Origin: Doris montereyensis
Taxonomy: Eukaryota > Mollusca > Gastropoda > Nudibranchia > Dorididae
Length of the DNA: 64,000 bases
Assembly: GCA_037039925.1 (NCBI GenBank)
Contig: JAXRKP010001506.1
Coordinates: 10,001 to 74,000 of the forward strand
Direction: 5' to 3'
Part shown: positions 38,122-51,858 of the stretch, one piece after another
Layout of the letters: each line of letters starts with the position of its first letter
Position numbering within the stretch: position 1 is the first letter of the stretch
Translations under genes and position numbers: made by a program
Notes under the pieces: generated by a model
What the model was told of the DNA's origin: nothing
Databases searched by the model: none
What the model saw: the letters and a program-made list of their open reading frames with translations, nothing else

Positions 38122-39179
38122 CTGTATAAGAAAAAGACAGAAAGAAAAAAAAGGCCAAGATTGATGAGGAACCCCATAAAAAAAAGAATCAGGGTCAAAT
38201 CGACATATGAATAATATCTAAAGATAAAAACATGTAACTTTTGAGTCAGTTCTGCCAAAATACAAGTAAAAAATAGACCAGATAATCTAAACTGCCAAAA
38301 TTACCCTAATCATGTAAAACTCATGATTTTGCAATTATCGCACTCCATTTTCTAACTCTTTCTGTAGTAAACAATATCAAATCATAAAACTCACTTGTGT
38401 CTTTATTTTTGTACTATGTGGATGAATGTACTGCATACACAGCACTTTCAGTTCGATAATAAAGAGGAATTTCTGATTTGTTTTGATTCCATTAGTGGCA
38501 GAAACAGTCCCTTAGACTAAGAAACTTGTATAAGTATAAAAGGATGCAGAAACAAAAGCCAATTATTTTATATAAAATATGAACACATTCAATCATCATC
38601 AGAATTAGATTATCTGTGCTACGACACATCTGAACATATTTTTGTTTGAAGACAACAGCTTTTCATACTTTTCAAAGCTTTTAATCTTTTCTTTGTTCTC
38701 TATTCTTTTAAGAAATCCTTCTTAGTATAAGACCTTACAATGAGTTGAAGATCTTTTTGAAATTAATATAAACATGATTTCTTAATTGCACTTTTAATTG
38801 TCGATGTTAATTTTTTATTCAAGATTTTTGATATTGTACTTTTAATTGTCGATGAATGAGCTTGGACATGTAAAACTTTTGATTATCTTTATTATGAATC
38901 ATGTTAAGCGACACTGAGCATTTCAAATGGATATTGGCGCTATATATATGCCTTATTATTATCATTTTTTTTTAAAGCACTTAAAACAATGCATGATGTA
39001 GTCTCACCCAACTGTATACAACAAACAAATGAGTTAAAAGAATTCATGTGATTTGTCCCGTTGCCACAGAGCGACTGTAAGCTCCCATGGCTAATAGAGG
39101 TGCCACACCTCAATCAAACAACTTTGCAAAGCGCAACCATATATAAAATATTTTATTTTTGTATAATTAATATGCTAGA

Positions 39180-40395
39180 GACTAAGGAAAAGAGTAGAGG
39201 ATTAGATTGAAGAGCATCAGAGTGGATTAAGACCAGGAAGAAGTGTACAAGACCACATATTTACTATTAGACAAATAATAGAAAAATTCCTTGAGAGAAA
39301 CATTAACTTGCACCTGTGCTTTATAGATCTAGAAAAGGCGTGTGACACACTATGGCATTCCTTAAAAGAACACAATGTAGAGCAAACTTTAACAGAAGCC
39401 ATTAAAAGTTTTTACAATAAACCAACATGTGCAGTGAATGTGCAGTGAGAGTAGCTGGAAATATATCTGCAGAATTTGATGTAGATATAGGAGTAAGACA
39501 GGTTTGTATCCTAAGTCCTCTGTTGTTTATCACATTTATGGATTCAGTCTCAAAGGCATCCTCAAAATTGAAGAAAAGGAATGTAGGTATGTGGAAGCTC
39601 AAACCAGTAAGTGTATCAATTCTTTCATTTGCCGATGATTTAGTTCTGTTTGGAAAATCAGAAAGTGACCTTCAGTCGAATATCAACATTATGAACAATG
39701 AACTAAATAAAAGAGGAATTAGAGTAAATGCAAAGAAAACCAAAACAATGCTAGTAACTAGGAAGCTAAAACAAAAAATCTTAAATTGGGCAGGGAGAAT
39801 TTAGAACAAGTTCACAGCCTAGGAGTAATGATTAACTGAGGGAAAACTAAGAGAAGAAATCAGCCAGAGAATCAAAAAGGTAAGTGCAACATATAACCAT
39901 CTAGGAAAGGATTTGTAGGTAAGCAAGTTATTGCCCTACTCTCCTCTATGGCAGTGAAACCCGGACCTTAGACAGTAGAGAATGCAGTAGAGTACAGGCA
40001 GCTGAAATGAAATATCTAAGAAGAGTAATAGGGAAAACTAAAAGAGACAAATTCAGGAAACACACCAATAAGAGATCAAACCAAAGCAGATGGCATAAAA
40101 ACTAAGATAGAAATAAATCAATTGAGATGGTTTGGGCATGTAAACAGAATGAATGACAATAGAATATCTAAAGCAGTATACAGTGCTAAAGCTCAAGGTA
40201 AAAGACCAAAAGGCAGACCTCGGAGAAAGTGGGAAGAAGATATAAAAGAGACATTGAAGAATAGGAATTTAACATTTTTGGAAGGAAACAGAAAATGCCA
40301 GGACAGGGCATCCTTGAGAAAAGATCATCTCGGGCATCTGAAACCATACACCGAAAGGTAAAATGGGAACTAATAAAGAAAGCAACTGATAAAGA
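39180..40395 (+). mobile_element. RTE-like LINE copy E (5' truncated)
   Basis: Opposite strand to VPS4, in intron 7. Reverse transcriptase: RPRRSVQDHIF-like start, VDIGVRQVCILSPLLFITF, FADDLVLFGKSESDLQSN with the catalytic FADD. The C-terminus (40122-40361) reads RWFGHVNRMNDNRISKAVYS then GRPRRKWEEDIKE. It ends in AACTAATAAAGAAAG at 40370-40395. Confidence 0.9.
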
Positions 40396-40607
40396 AAGAG
40401 TATGCTAGATGTAACAGCATTTCACGTTTATGAGTTGATTCCTGTTGTAGTAATTCCTCTTGATCTGTCAGCGTTGAAAGATGAGTCACAAACCAATTTG
40501 GTTTTCAACGGCCCTCAAAATGATAATAGGACACTTCAGAAAATTTCTGACCAATGTGACTTGTAACATCACAGCTTACAGATTGTCTGCAATACATCAT
40601 CTACTTA

Positions 40608-41519
<912 letters not shown>

Positions 41520-41558
41520 CCCCAAACAGAAGGATTCCTTTCCATGGCTTACGTTTAC
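41520..41558 (-). CDS. VPS4: VPS4 exon 6: micro-exon leading into Walker A
   Basis: A 39-bp exon encoding GKRKPWKGILLFG, immediately before the P-loop. It has an ATTTCAG acceptor and a GTGAGT donor. Taken as written it ends one base past the codon boundary, while exon 7 begins in phase 0. A five-G run spans the donor; one G fewer would restore the phase, so this is probably a homopolymer over-call. Confidence 0.88.
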
Positions 41559-42084
41559 CTGAAATAAATTCACACAGCTTAGAATGATATTTAAATTTGA
41601 CAAGAGAGAAACATAATGAGCAGACTGAGACATTTAATTTCATCTCCTAGCATGAATACATATTTTGCCTGGGGTCACGTATTAAATAATATCACCATTG
41701 CCTTCAAAAAGTGAATTGCTATAAATAAATTCTTTGGAAACCATCAATATGTGTCCAGAGTTAGCAAATGTCCATGAGAGAAAATTAAAAGAAAGACTAT
41801 GCAGCACAAATCTCTTTTGGACTTTCATGAAAAAGAAAGACAAAAGCATTATCTTAAGGCTGATTGAAGGCATTAGTGATAAAGCGGTCACGATTTTTTA
41901 TGTCAGGGGAAAATAAATAAAAAACTTTCACAAACAAAACAGAAGGAGACAATGTATCACACAGGGATGACAAGAGATAGGTTCGTTCAGGTGAACCCCC
42001 CATCCCCTACTGTTGTTATCATCGGTCTCCAATAGGACTAGTGTGTCGAAAAAAGTCACCTGAACCATGGGGAAGTTTTAACCA

Positions 42085-42390
42085 AAAGAAAACTTCAGAA
42101 AACTTTCAATCTGCCAGGGGCCATGACCTTTTTGAGGTTAATGCCACCTTGCCTCTGAATTACTGAGTCACCCATAATGTTAGAGGGCCAGTGTTCCATA
42201 CTTCAATGTCTACACATACTACCAGGCAGCCTTGAAAAAAGGTTTGAAAATTCAAAATGAGGGACACTCGGAGGTGAAATGAGGGACAGCGAGGATGACG
42301 GATGTACTTGATAAATTCATAAATGTGTGCGCAAAATAGGCTTTTATGCCATTTTCTATCACCTAGCTACCACTATCCAAAAACATTGAT
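42085..42390. repeat. SINE family 1 fragment and R4 repeat
   Basis: 42100-42190 resembles the tRNA-like head of SINE family 1 in minus orientation. 42215-42385 is repeat R4 (GAGGGACACTCGGAGGTGAAA, CACCTAGCTACCACT), found again at 48500-48660. Class of R4 unknown. Confidence 0.55.
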
Positions 42391-42664
42391 GAAAAAAAAG
42401 ACTTAAAAAGACAGTGATGATAAAAACGTAGCAGAGGGGTGTGTGAAGAATGTTGATTTCCTTCATCATACCCCTCTTCGTTTCTTATCATCACTGTAAT
42501 ATTTCTTTCTTTCTTTCTCCTTTATGTTTTTCTTCTGACATCACATTGTATGGTTTAGATCTAGATTCTAGATATTTCTCGTTTGTTGTCTGACGAAGGG
42601 TTATACCCGAAATGTCATGTGTTTGTTTTGTCTTTATTAGTGGAGTTGTCACTTATTGTCATAT

Positions 42665-43940
42665 TTCACCGTTTACCTACAAGTGTCTTTCATAGATGGT
42701 TACATATTGCACTTACCTCTGGATTCTCTGGCTGATTTCTTTTCTTAGTTTTTCTCTCAGTCAATCATTACTCCAACTCTAGGTAATTGTGCTTTGAACT
42801 TGTTCTAAATCTCCCTGCCAAATTTAAGATTTTGTGTTTTAGCTTCCCCAGTTACTAGCATTCGTTTGATTTTCTTTGCATTTACTCTCATTCTTCTCAT
42901 TATTTATTATGTTGATATACGACATGAAGGTTTTTGTTGATTTTGTTAACAGAACTAAATAATCCAGCAAATGAAAGCATTGCTACATTTACTGGTTTGA
43001 GCTTTCACATCCCCTATATTCTTTTTCTTCATTTTTGAGGATGCCTTTGCGACTGAATCCATAAATGTGACTTAGTATACAACCCTGTCTCACTCCTATA
43101 GCTACATCAAATTCTTCAGATAAATTTTCAGTTACTCTCACTGCACATGTTGGTTTATTGTAAAAACTGTTAATGGCTTCTATTAACTTTTTCTCTACAT
43201 TGAGTTCTTTTAAAAGAATGCCATAGTTCGTCTCTCCTAACAGTGTCAGATGCCATTTCTAAATCAATAAATCACAGGTGCAAGTCAATGTTTCTCTCAA
43301 AAGGAAATTTTTCTTTTACTGGTCTAAATCCACTCTGATGTTCTTAAATCTGATCCTCTACTCTTTTCCTTATTCTCATTTCCAGTATCCTGGCATACAC
43401 TTTTCCTGGTGCTAAGTAGTAATATCCCTCTATAGTTTGAGCATGCTATAGTTAATCCTTTCTTGTGTATTGGTACTACCGTTCCTTTTCAGTCGTCTGG
43501 CACATGTTTTGACTCCCATGCTTCTCGACATATTGAATGTAGTAGTTTGTTTGCCTTTGGTTTTTAATCATTTCTGTATAAACTTGATCTGCTCCTGGGG
43601 CCTTTCTTAATTTCAGTTTTCTTATAGCTATTTGAATTTCTGCCATTGTCTAGTCTGGATTACTCGTTACTCTTACTAATTGATCTTTACTCGTTTCATA
43701 TCTTGAGGGATTATGTCATTGTTGAAAATACTTTCTCCACGTTTCCATGTCTTCTTTCATTATTTCTCCTTTGGCATTCTTAATTTGTCGTATTGAGCAT
43801 GCTTGGGTCTTTTTCATGCTCTTCATTGATCCCCAGAACAGCTGTTGATTTCCTTGATAATTTTCTTGAAGTCTTTGTCCAAACTCTTCCCACTGTTCCT
43901 GTCTAGCTTTCCTAATTTCCTCTTTGGCGATAGTTCTTTT
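42665..43940 (-). mobile_element. RTE-like LINE copy F (C-terminal half, RT and linker)
   Basis: Minus-strand reverse transcriptase and linker, beginning in the C-terminal region and broken at 43940 by a GT/GA microsatellite. Continuation appears at 44485, so F and G are probably one insertion. Many frameshifts. In VPS4 intron 5. Confidence 0.82.
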
Positions 43941-43975
43941 GTGAGCATGTGTCTATATGTGTGTATGTGTGTGGG

Positions 43976-43977
<2 letters not shown>

Positions 43978-44061
<84 letters not shown>
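43978..44061. repeat. GA dinucleotide microsatellite
   Basis: About 42 GA units, directly after a GT-rich stretch. It replaces about 290 bp of linker in LINE copies F/G together with 44062-44484. Confidence 0.96.
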
Positions 44062-44063
<2 letters not shown>

Positions 44064-44484
44064 TTGCTTCTTTCTTTTAAGCACAGAGCAGAAGTGCCTG
44101 GCCTGCATGGGCTTTATAACCCACTTGAAAAGGGCAAAACCAATCGGAAAATAGTAAATGAGGCAGAATTATAAAACACAACAACAAAAAAGCGGTACTT
44201 TAACTTGAAATCTTAAATCTTAAATGCCTGTAAATGTACTACTCTGCCGGTACCACCACTACTAGGCATACACACTAGTACTACTATTTTCACTCTCTCT
44301 CGCCTTCCTCTGTCTCTCTCTCTAATTGAATGGCGATAAATGATCAGACTCACTCTCTCTCTCTCTGTGTTTGGGACATCCGTCCTAATTAGACATAGAC
44401 CCTATGTTTTGGACATCTGGTGCTTGTTGTATAAAATGAGACAGAAAAACATGGCACATCCTGGAAACCCCGGAAGATCCCCAT

Positions 44485-45460
44485 CTATAGCTTTCTCCTC
44501 TTTCCTTTTCTGTTTGTTTTCTTCAGTCAGTAATCTCATTTTGGCAATCATTAGGTGATGATCACTAAATATTTCTGCTCCTATGTTTACTCTTGAGTCC
44601 ATTGTACTGTAAAAAAATGTATGTAGTCTATGATTGACTTTTCACATCTGTCTTCATTTACTCTTGTATATTTGTGGATACCTTTATGAGGAAAAAAAGG
44701 GTGTTGGCTATTTTCATGTTACTCTTTAGGCAAAAATCTATTAGTCTCTCTCCATTTGGAGAAGTTATTGTCTCTCCTTTTTACCTATTACTCCTCCTGC
44801 CGTTTCTACATTGTTGCCTACTCTAATCTCCTAAAACCATTAGTTCCTGTTTGTGTTTGAAATTCTCTGCAGCTATCTGTAAATCGTTTTCGAAGATATC
44901 TTTTCTTCTTTGGTGGTATCTTTGTTTGGTCCATAAGGTACGAATATTTTAATTTCTCTTCCCTTTGGTTTGATATTTACCTCTAATAGCCGTGGGCTTA
45001 TAAATTTCCAACTTTCTATAGCTGTTCTTGCCTTTTATGCATTAGGAGGCCTACTCCTGCTCTAGCTCTATCTTTAACATCTACTCCTGAGAAGATTAAG
45101 TGATATGATTTGGTCCTACATTTTCTATTCCTTACCCTGTTTTCTTTGTTTCTGTAATGGCCAAAATGTGTATTTTAATTATTCCATTTCTTCAGGTAAT
45201 TCTAACTCTTTACCATTTATTGCCCTAATATTCCATGTTCCAAAAATCACAGTCTGTGTGTTCTCTTCCAGAGCCATCTCACAGTTCAATCCGGAGTATA
45301 TCATCATATCTAATACTTTACTACCGGGCCTTATTATTTTCTCTGTCAGGGTTAACTCCCTTAGCCTTTGGTCAGCCAAGACCCGCCTGCGAGGCAGCAG
45401 GAGACCGTGGAGGGCAAAGCCGTAATCCCAGTACTTACCTGTCCACTGCTCGGTGAATGA
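44485..45460 (-). mobile_element. RTE-like LINE copy G (endonuclease and 5' leader)
   Basis: Endonuclease remnants (VIFGTWNIRAINGKELEL at 45179-45260) followed by one monomer of the 5' leader to about 45460. Homologous to positions 1888-3080 of copy A. Confidence 0.83.
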
Positions 45461-45629
45461 ATACTGTGTCAGTATTTTGGCAGCCCTGTACTACCCAAAA
45501 ATTTCATATCCAACCACTCATCCAATACCCCTTTGGCAGTGGTCACACTGTATCATATAATATAACTAAATTTGACTGTGGTAAAAAGCCCAGGCAGTTT
45601 GCAACCCTAAACGTAAAACACAAACCTAC

Positions 45630-45749
45630 CAGTGAAAAGATGTGGAAATTTAACAGGCAAAATGACAGCTTCTTTCAGGGATTCCTTGGCAGTCTCTAGA
45701 CCAGCAACGTCTGACCACTGTATGTTTGGTTTCTCAACAATGATGGCGG
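45630..45749 (-). CDS. VPS4: VPS4 exon 5: start of the AAA core
   Basis: It encodes [19 protein letters not shown] followed by [20 protein letters not shown], the N-terminal portion of the AAA large subdomain. The acceptor is TTTTTTCAG and the donor GTAGGT. The frame is open and phases match exon 4 and exon 6. The 120-bp exon is strongly conserved in sequence, as expected for a functional ATPase. Confidence 0.95.
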
Positions 45750-45894
45750 CTGAAAAAAGAAAATCATTTCATCTCTTTAGACCAGATTGACCAAACATTT
45801 ACATGATCAATTGCATTGACAAATTACCCACTTCAAAACATAACTGGTGAAAAGAATCGTTTCCCTACCCCAAAATCAAATTTTATAACAATAC

Positions 45895-46110
45895 ATTTTG
45901 GGGGAGGGGTGCCCTATTCCGCCACAACCATTACAGCCCATAGAGCAAGAGCCTATCCTAGTTTCTATAGTGTAAGGCAGAATAGGGAATAATACAACAG
46001 TGGTTCCCAAAGGAACACAACGTAGGGAATTGGCATAGCCAAGGTTTGAACCTAGGACCTCACAATCCCAAACCTGGCCTGACTACCAACAAGTGGGGAA
46101 AGTCAAATCC
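45895..46110 (-). mobile_element. tRNA-derived SINE, family 2
   Basis: Minus strand: TAGGTTCAAACCTTGG B-box-like element, then GTTCCTTTGGGAACC, the TTCCTTGGG core common to this family. Other copies: 49225-49500, 53010-53310 (plus) and 60145-60395 (minus). Confidence 0.65.
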
Positions 46111-47189
46111 GTTTCAAACATTTGTAAATAAAATGTAAATAATTTTAAAAACGTTTTAAAGTTGCTACAAATAAATTACTGCAGTAGTATCCCCCTTAGA
46201 ATATGCCCTTTGGAGATTGAAAAATCGTGCTGATAGGCAGGTCATGATGATAAGTGGACAGCACTATATGGCCAGTGGGGGATTGGGATCAAAAGGTGAG
46301 TTGTGACAAAGGGACTGGTGTCTGGGATAAAAGGAGGGGTCAGGGGTAAGAGAAATGGGGGGGTAGGGGGGGGGGAGTCTCCACCAATAAGAGGGAGGTT
46401 GGGGGAAAAGATGGAGAAGATATGTGGTGCGGGAAGACGATGGACTGAAATCTGTGTCTTCCTCACCTAAAGGGCAAATCTGTTCTTGGTGGGGACAGAT
46501 ACGCTGACAACTGGTCTGGTCTGCTTCTTATGCTGTCTGGACGACGAGGCTAAATAAGTTTTGAGTCCAATAGGCTACTAGGAAGTCCTGCATCTTGCCA
46601 AAAACAGTAGTGACTTACGTTTTCCCCTGCACAGAAGCAGCTAGGGAGAAGAGCCACTTTAGCCTGGAAAACATTCCACCATGCTGTGCCTTATACTGAA
46701 GGTCCTTGGTGTTATCAAGCGGACAACTTATACAGAAAAATTGTGTTTCACTTAGGAATAGTATGCTGGTATGCGGCATGTTCTTAGATGATTAGAACTG
46801 TATAAGAATCAATGACTGCTTCTAATACTTTATTTTCAAAATCTGCAGCGGATGAATGTTGCAGATGTAAAAGACCCTAACAACTAAGCATGGGTGCCAG
46901 CACCCAGGTAACTGAAACCTGAACTTTAAAATTTCAATTTTGCCAAACCTGAAAATGCTCTGTCGTGCAACATAGGCATACATCCCACCTATTGTTCGAT
47001 GTAATACAATTATTATGATAATGTCTATGAAAAGAGAAGGAAAAGAAAAAGATTTCGATTATTTGAAAACATCGCCAAACCGGAGATTTTTTTGACAAAA
47101 TCTGTCAAAACGAAATTCCGGTTTGAACAAGAATAGCGGGCACCCATGCAACTAAGATGATCTCTGGGCTTTTCCCAGGAATTTAAAAT
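46111..47189. other. VPS4 intron 4, unassigned part
   Basis: Includes a G-rich patch at 46340-46375. No exon or named repeat seen. Confidence 0.5.
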
Positions 47190-47430
47190 TTGCCTGCACC
47201 GCTCTGTAAACAGACAAGGGATCTTTATTGTAGACAGAATGTTCTAATCTGCACATGGGATTCCTTTTTATCGTCTGTCTCCATGGTTCTAGGTATTGAT
47301 GCACATACCTGGGCCATGGAGTGGGTTACATGAAAAAGAGAATTTTCTAACCTGTCAGGTGTGAATCCATGACCTTTTGATTGAAAGGATGACACCTTGC
47401 CTCTGCATCACAGTCCCTCAGTAAAGAAAA
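47190..47430 (-). mobile_element. tRNA-derived SINE, family 1
   Basis: Minus-strand copy of the 7130 family (AGGCAAGGTGTCATCC head, GGTCATGGATTCACACC B-box region, ATGTGCAGATTAG). It ends about 65 bp from VPS4 exon 4. Confidence 0.7.
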
Positions 47431-47494
47431 GCTGCTAAGTAAATGGAAAATGCATCCTAACCAATTTATGAAAGTGTTCCTGAAGAAGACTCAC

Positions 47495-47568
47495 ATGAAA
47501 GCTGTGCTTGGAAACTTTTTTCTTTTCTGGGTCTTTTTCCATCCTCCTCTTCATCACTTGATTTGTAT
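47495..47568 (-). CDS. VPS4: VPS4 exon 4: acidic linker
   Basis: A 74-bp exon between a TTTTTCAG acceptor and a GTGAGT donor. It encodes an acidic SSDEEEDG stretch and ends FQAQLS, the segment preceding the AAA core. The expected DPEKKK motif is instead read as RPRKEKS. Three single-base gains (in the A runs and a C run, about 47510-47535) would explain this and together keep the frame, so both exon boundaries still have the right phase. Confidence 0.85.
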
Positions 47569-49219
47569 CTGAAAAAGTAAAAGATAAATAACGTCATAAA
47601 AAAAAGTGCAAACACTTTTTAAGCACACCTTAAAGACAACACCCCAAAACATGTGATAAATTATTCTAAAACAATTCCTGAAGTAAACTCAAACCTTTCG
47701 AAATGGAGGTGGATCACAGGCTCAGAAAAGACCCCAACACAATAACAAGACAGAGGCTTAAACATGGAACCACATGGTGAAAGATCTGGAAAAGAGAACT
47801 GGAGGGAGATATGAAGAAGGCGGGGCAAACACAGAAATCTATAGAGACGATTGAAGATTGTTGATTTCATATGCTTCTCGGCCCGAGCTAAAAGGCAGAG
47901 AAGACTAATGGCATTTATGGTGTTATTTTTCTCCGATACAAGTGCATTCAGGTTCATGTCTATCGACTTAGATGGGGCAGTACTTCATGGTAATAACACA
48001 GCTGAAAATTTACTATATGTGCTAGACAGAGACACAAGAACGTCTTGATTTGCTGGAATTATGAGATATCAGCCATGAAATGGCCATAACTGTCTGGCTC
48101 AGTCAACATCTTAACAGGGCTGGGTAATTTCTGGCTACTTTTCACACCAACCACTGAGAAAAGAGCTGTGAACTGAGTAGGTAGCAGGCCTGAATATTTT
48201 TAACTTGTCGAAGGGTAGAGGTCAGACTAATATGGTCACATTGGGTAGACAGGACTTGTAAACTCAGGACGGCAACATGTCTAGAAATGGATCTCCAAAT
48301 TCAATCCCTGTCCTCCAGGATGGGGTTGGCCAACAATCCCTCCCATAAAACAAGTACATTACAAAAACGCCTAGAGGAAAAACATAACGTCAAGTCTTGG
48401 GAATGGTAGGCAGTCCACTAGGGCTAAGTGTGAAGCGTTCCAATGAAAGCCAAAGGCTCTACTCTCACCCAGGACAAATACAAAGCTGGGCACATGCAGG
48501 GCTGCCAAGTTTGAAAAGTCACAATGAGGGACACTGGGAGGTGAAATGAGGGACAGTGAGACTGACCGATATATTTCATAAATTCATAGACATGTGCACA
48601 GAATAGGTTATTGTCTCATTCCAACACCTAGCTATCACTAACCTTTGTATTAATTTAAATATAAATTTCCAGATTTTTCTCTGGATTCCAGTTTTAGAAG
48701 TAGCTAAGGCACAAAATCAATGTGAATAGCAATCAAATTACTCAAAGCACCAATATGTAATAAAACATATACTTCTATAAGCCATGATCTTGATTCAGTC
48801 AACGCTTCCAATGTCCAAAGATTAATTACAGTATAAACTGAAAGAAAGTTTATGACTAGCAGTAAGTAGAGAATCTTCACTATAATTATATCACAGCACT
48901 TACTGGTGTCTTCTCACAGTTTTTAAATAAAATAAAATAAATACTTTTGGTCTACAATCTTTTAGCAGAGTTGCCAGAGCGACAGTTGTACTGTAGCTGA
49001 TTGGTAAGCCTTCAGAAGGGCTGGTGATGGATTCCATTGAAAGCAAGGGCGAGTCATTTGCTTCAATACAGGGAATGCCGGTGAGTCGATGTTCAAGGGA
49101 TCTTGACTAAACGATTGACTTGCATAAAAAATCAGCATATGTGATTTTGTGTGAGTAATCTCCCTTTATGGTCATGGTTGGTTTGAGGGAGTCAATGTCA
49201 ATTATAAGATAAGCACAAA
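47569..49219. other. VPS4 intron 3, first part
   Basis: Unassigned except for R4 at 48500-48660. No exon-like segment found. Confidence 0.5.
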
Positions 49220-49224
49220 TCTGG

Positions 49225-49500
49225 GAAGTGAGGAGTCAGTGGCAGAGTGGTTGGCTGTCAGATTTAGGATCACGAGATCCGGGATTCGAATCTAGCAAAG
49301 CTAGTTCCAATGTTGAGTTCCTTGGGTACAAAACACGCACTTTCCCCCACACGACACAGATGAAAATAGGTATAATCACTAGCTTGGGAGTTAAAATCTC
49401 GTCAAACTAGCAGTAGCAGCCTGTCCATGAAAAGTTGGGATACGCCCCAAACTGAGCCTCCGTATAGTAAGGTGGCTTAAGCCCCGGCATGGATCGTAAT
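49225..49500 (+). mobile_element. tRNA-derived SINE, family 2
   Basis: tRNA-like head GTGGCAGAGTGGTTGGCTG (A box) and CGGGATTCGAATC (B box) at 49237-49295, followed by GTTCCTTGGG and a 200-bp body. The best tRNA resemblance in the window, but the anticodon arm is not tRNA-like. Confidence 0.75.
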
Positions 49501-49824
49501 GTACTGAGAGGAACTTTATTTCCTTACTTACTGAAATCACGGAAACTTCACTTTCATTCATGGCTCAAACCCCAAAGTTTTTACCAAGAGTATGTGAATA
49601 GAGCTCAAGTCTAGTAATATTAGTTGTCACATGCGATGGTGAAAAAAAATCAATAATCATGTAGCATAGTGGTAGTAGAAGGCCTACATGGAATATTACT
49701 ATAGTAATAGTCTCATAAAATATTATTAATACTATTGAGGGTCGCATATCCCAAACACCATGCTACATAGTACATGCATTGCACTGATCGCGATGTTGTG
49801 TATATATTATAAATTCTTGAGAGC

Positions 49825-50475
49825 CAGGCAGTGGACAGGTAAGCACCTGTACGGGCAGTATATGATCCCGCCCTCCACGAGTCTCCTGCTGCCTTGCAGG
49901 CCAGTCTTGACTGACCAAAGGCTAAGGGGAGTTGACCCTGACAGAAAATAACAACCTGCTGCCTTGCATGCTGGTCTTCAATGACCAAAGGCTTAGGGAG
50001 ATAACCTGACAGAAAATAGCAAAGCCTGGTAGGGGGCCTCAGGGTGGCAGCCCCACCATCTACCTAGGGTACAGTGGGCTAATCCCCTGTTTATCCAAAA
50101 CCAAACTGATTCAGAGAAATAAATGTAATATACCCAGCTAGACCTTTCAACGATGAACATTGAAACAAACATGGATTGTCATTTTTGTAACATGGAATGT
50201 TAGGGCAATAAATGGAAAAGAGTTAGAAATAGCTGAAGAAATGGAAAAACTCAAAGTAGATATTTTGGCCATTACAGAAACAAAAAGGACAAGGAATAGA
50301 AAATATACGACCAAATAATATTTTTAATCTTCTCGGGAGTAGATGTCAAAGATAGAGTTAGAGCAGGAGTAGGCCTCCTAGTGCATAAAAGGCATGAAAA
50401 GCTACTAGAAAGTTGGAAATTTATAAGCCTACGGCTATTAGAGGTAAATATGAAACCAAAAGGAAGAGAAATTAA
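49825..50475 (+). mobile_element. RTE-like LINE copy H, 5' part
   Basis: 5' leader monomers (49825-50100), then the endonuclease start (TWNVRAINGKELEIAEEMEK-like, 50190-50280) up to GAAATTAA. The LINE is interrupted at this TTAA by a piggyBac element. Antisense to VPS4, in intron 3. Confidence 0.85.
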
Positions 50476-50990
50476 CTCTTTGAACCCGTATGTGAGCTCA
50501 AGCAGGCAGAACGTAACTTGACCGTATACCGTATGCGAGCCCAAGCGGGCAGACATACCCCTACATTTTGCGCTGAATATTTAGTCTGTATTTTCGACCA
50601 ATCAGACAATTTAAAGATAGTTACTGCTGCTGCCGTCGAATTGTTTCAGTTTCTCTTTCATTTTGGCTCCAATTTCCATTGTTTCACTTCGTTCTTTGTA
50701 GAGTTATAAATCTATTAACATGTCCAAACGATCAGCGATTGATCAGCCGTCTACCTCTAAATCTAAAGGTAAACAACGGAAAACTTTTCAACGCAACAAG
50801 CGATGCATATTATTTTCGATTCAGATGATGAGTTAGATCTAAATGTTGAATATCCTGAGAGTGATCTTGAATCTGTTCCTGATGATGATGATCAAGATCT
50901 AGTAGAAAGGAAATGGGTGTTGCTAGTACTAGTGATGGTGACAGTGCATCAAGAGGTAGCACCTGCTGGCAAGACTGGCACAAGTCGCAA
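50476..50990 (+). mobile_element. piggyBac left end and N-terminal transposase remnant
   Basis: Starts CTCTTTGAACCCG directly after TTAA, the piggyBac target. Two 25-bp subterminal direct repeats (50486-50510 and 50529-50553; CCGTATGTGAGCTCAAGC core) follow. An ORF from ATG at 50720 encodes MSKRSAIDQPSTSKSKG, then in another frame the acidic DSDDELDLNVEYPESDLES, as in piggyBac N-termini. The right end is missing. Confidence 0.7.
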
Positions 50991-51858
50991 AGGCATCCTC
51001 AAAAATGAAGAAAATGAATGTAGGTATGTGGAAGCTCAAACCAGTAAATGTAGCAATGCTTTCATTTGCTGATGATTTAGTTCTGTTTGGAAAATCAGAA
51101 AGGGACCTCCAGTCATAATGAATAATGTATTAAATAAAAAGAGGAATGAGAGTAAATGCAAAGAAAATCAAAACAATGTTAGTAACTAGGGAAGCTAAAA
51201 CAAAAAATCTTAAATTGGGCAGGAGATTTAGAACAAGTTCAAAGCTACAATTACCTAGGAGTAATGATTACCTCAGAGGAAAACTAAGAGAAGAAATCAG
51301 CCAGAAAATAAAAAAATGTAAGTGCAATATATAACCATCTAGGAAAAACATTTGAAGGTAAACAAGAATTGTCCACAAAAACCAAAATGGCAGTATACAA
51401 CACAGTTTATTGTCCTACTCTCCTCCATGGCAACGAAACCTGGACCTTAGACAGTAGAGAATACAGTAGAGTACAGGCAGCTGAAATGAAATATCTAAGA
51501 AGAGTAGTAGGGAAAACTAAAAGAGACAAAATGAGAAACACAACAATAAGAGATCAAACCAAAGCAGATGGCATAAAAACTAAGATAGAAATAAATCAAT
51601 TGAGATGGTTTGGGCATGTAAACAGAATGAATGACAATAGAATAGCTAAGTCAGTATACAGTGCTAAAGCCCAAGGTAAAAGACTAAAGGCAGATCTCGG
51701 AGAAAGTGGGAAAAAGATATAAAAGAGGCATTGAAGCATAGAAATTTAACATATTTGGATGGAAACAGAAAATGCCAGGACAGGGCATCCTGGAGAAAGA
51801 TCATCTCGGGCATTCGAACCCATACACGAAAGGTAGAATGGGAACTGATAAAGAAAGA
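50991..51858 (+). mobile_element. RTE-like LINE, RT C-terminal part with 3' tail
   Basis: Begins at AAAGGCATCCTCAAAAATG, runs through FADDLVLFGKSERDLQS and RWFGHVNRMNDNRIAKSVYS, and ends GAACTGATAAAGAAAG at 51858. Probably the rest of copy H after deletion of the intervening endonuclease and RT core. Confidence 0.85.

Noticed and set aside
43845..44174. Glu/Arg repeat ORF
   Set aside because: Translation of the GA microsatellite joined to LINE linker antisense.
49230..49300. Candidate tRNA gene
   Set aside because: A and B boxes are present but the anticodon arm and acceptor stem do not pair; it is a SINE head followed by the family body.
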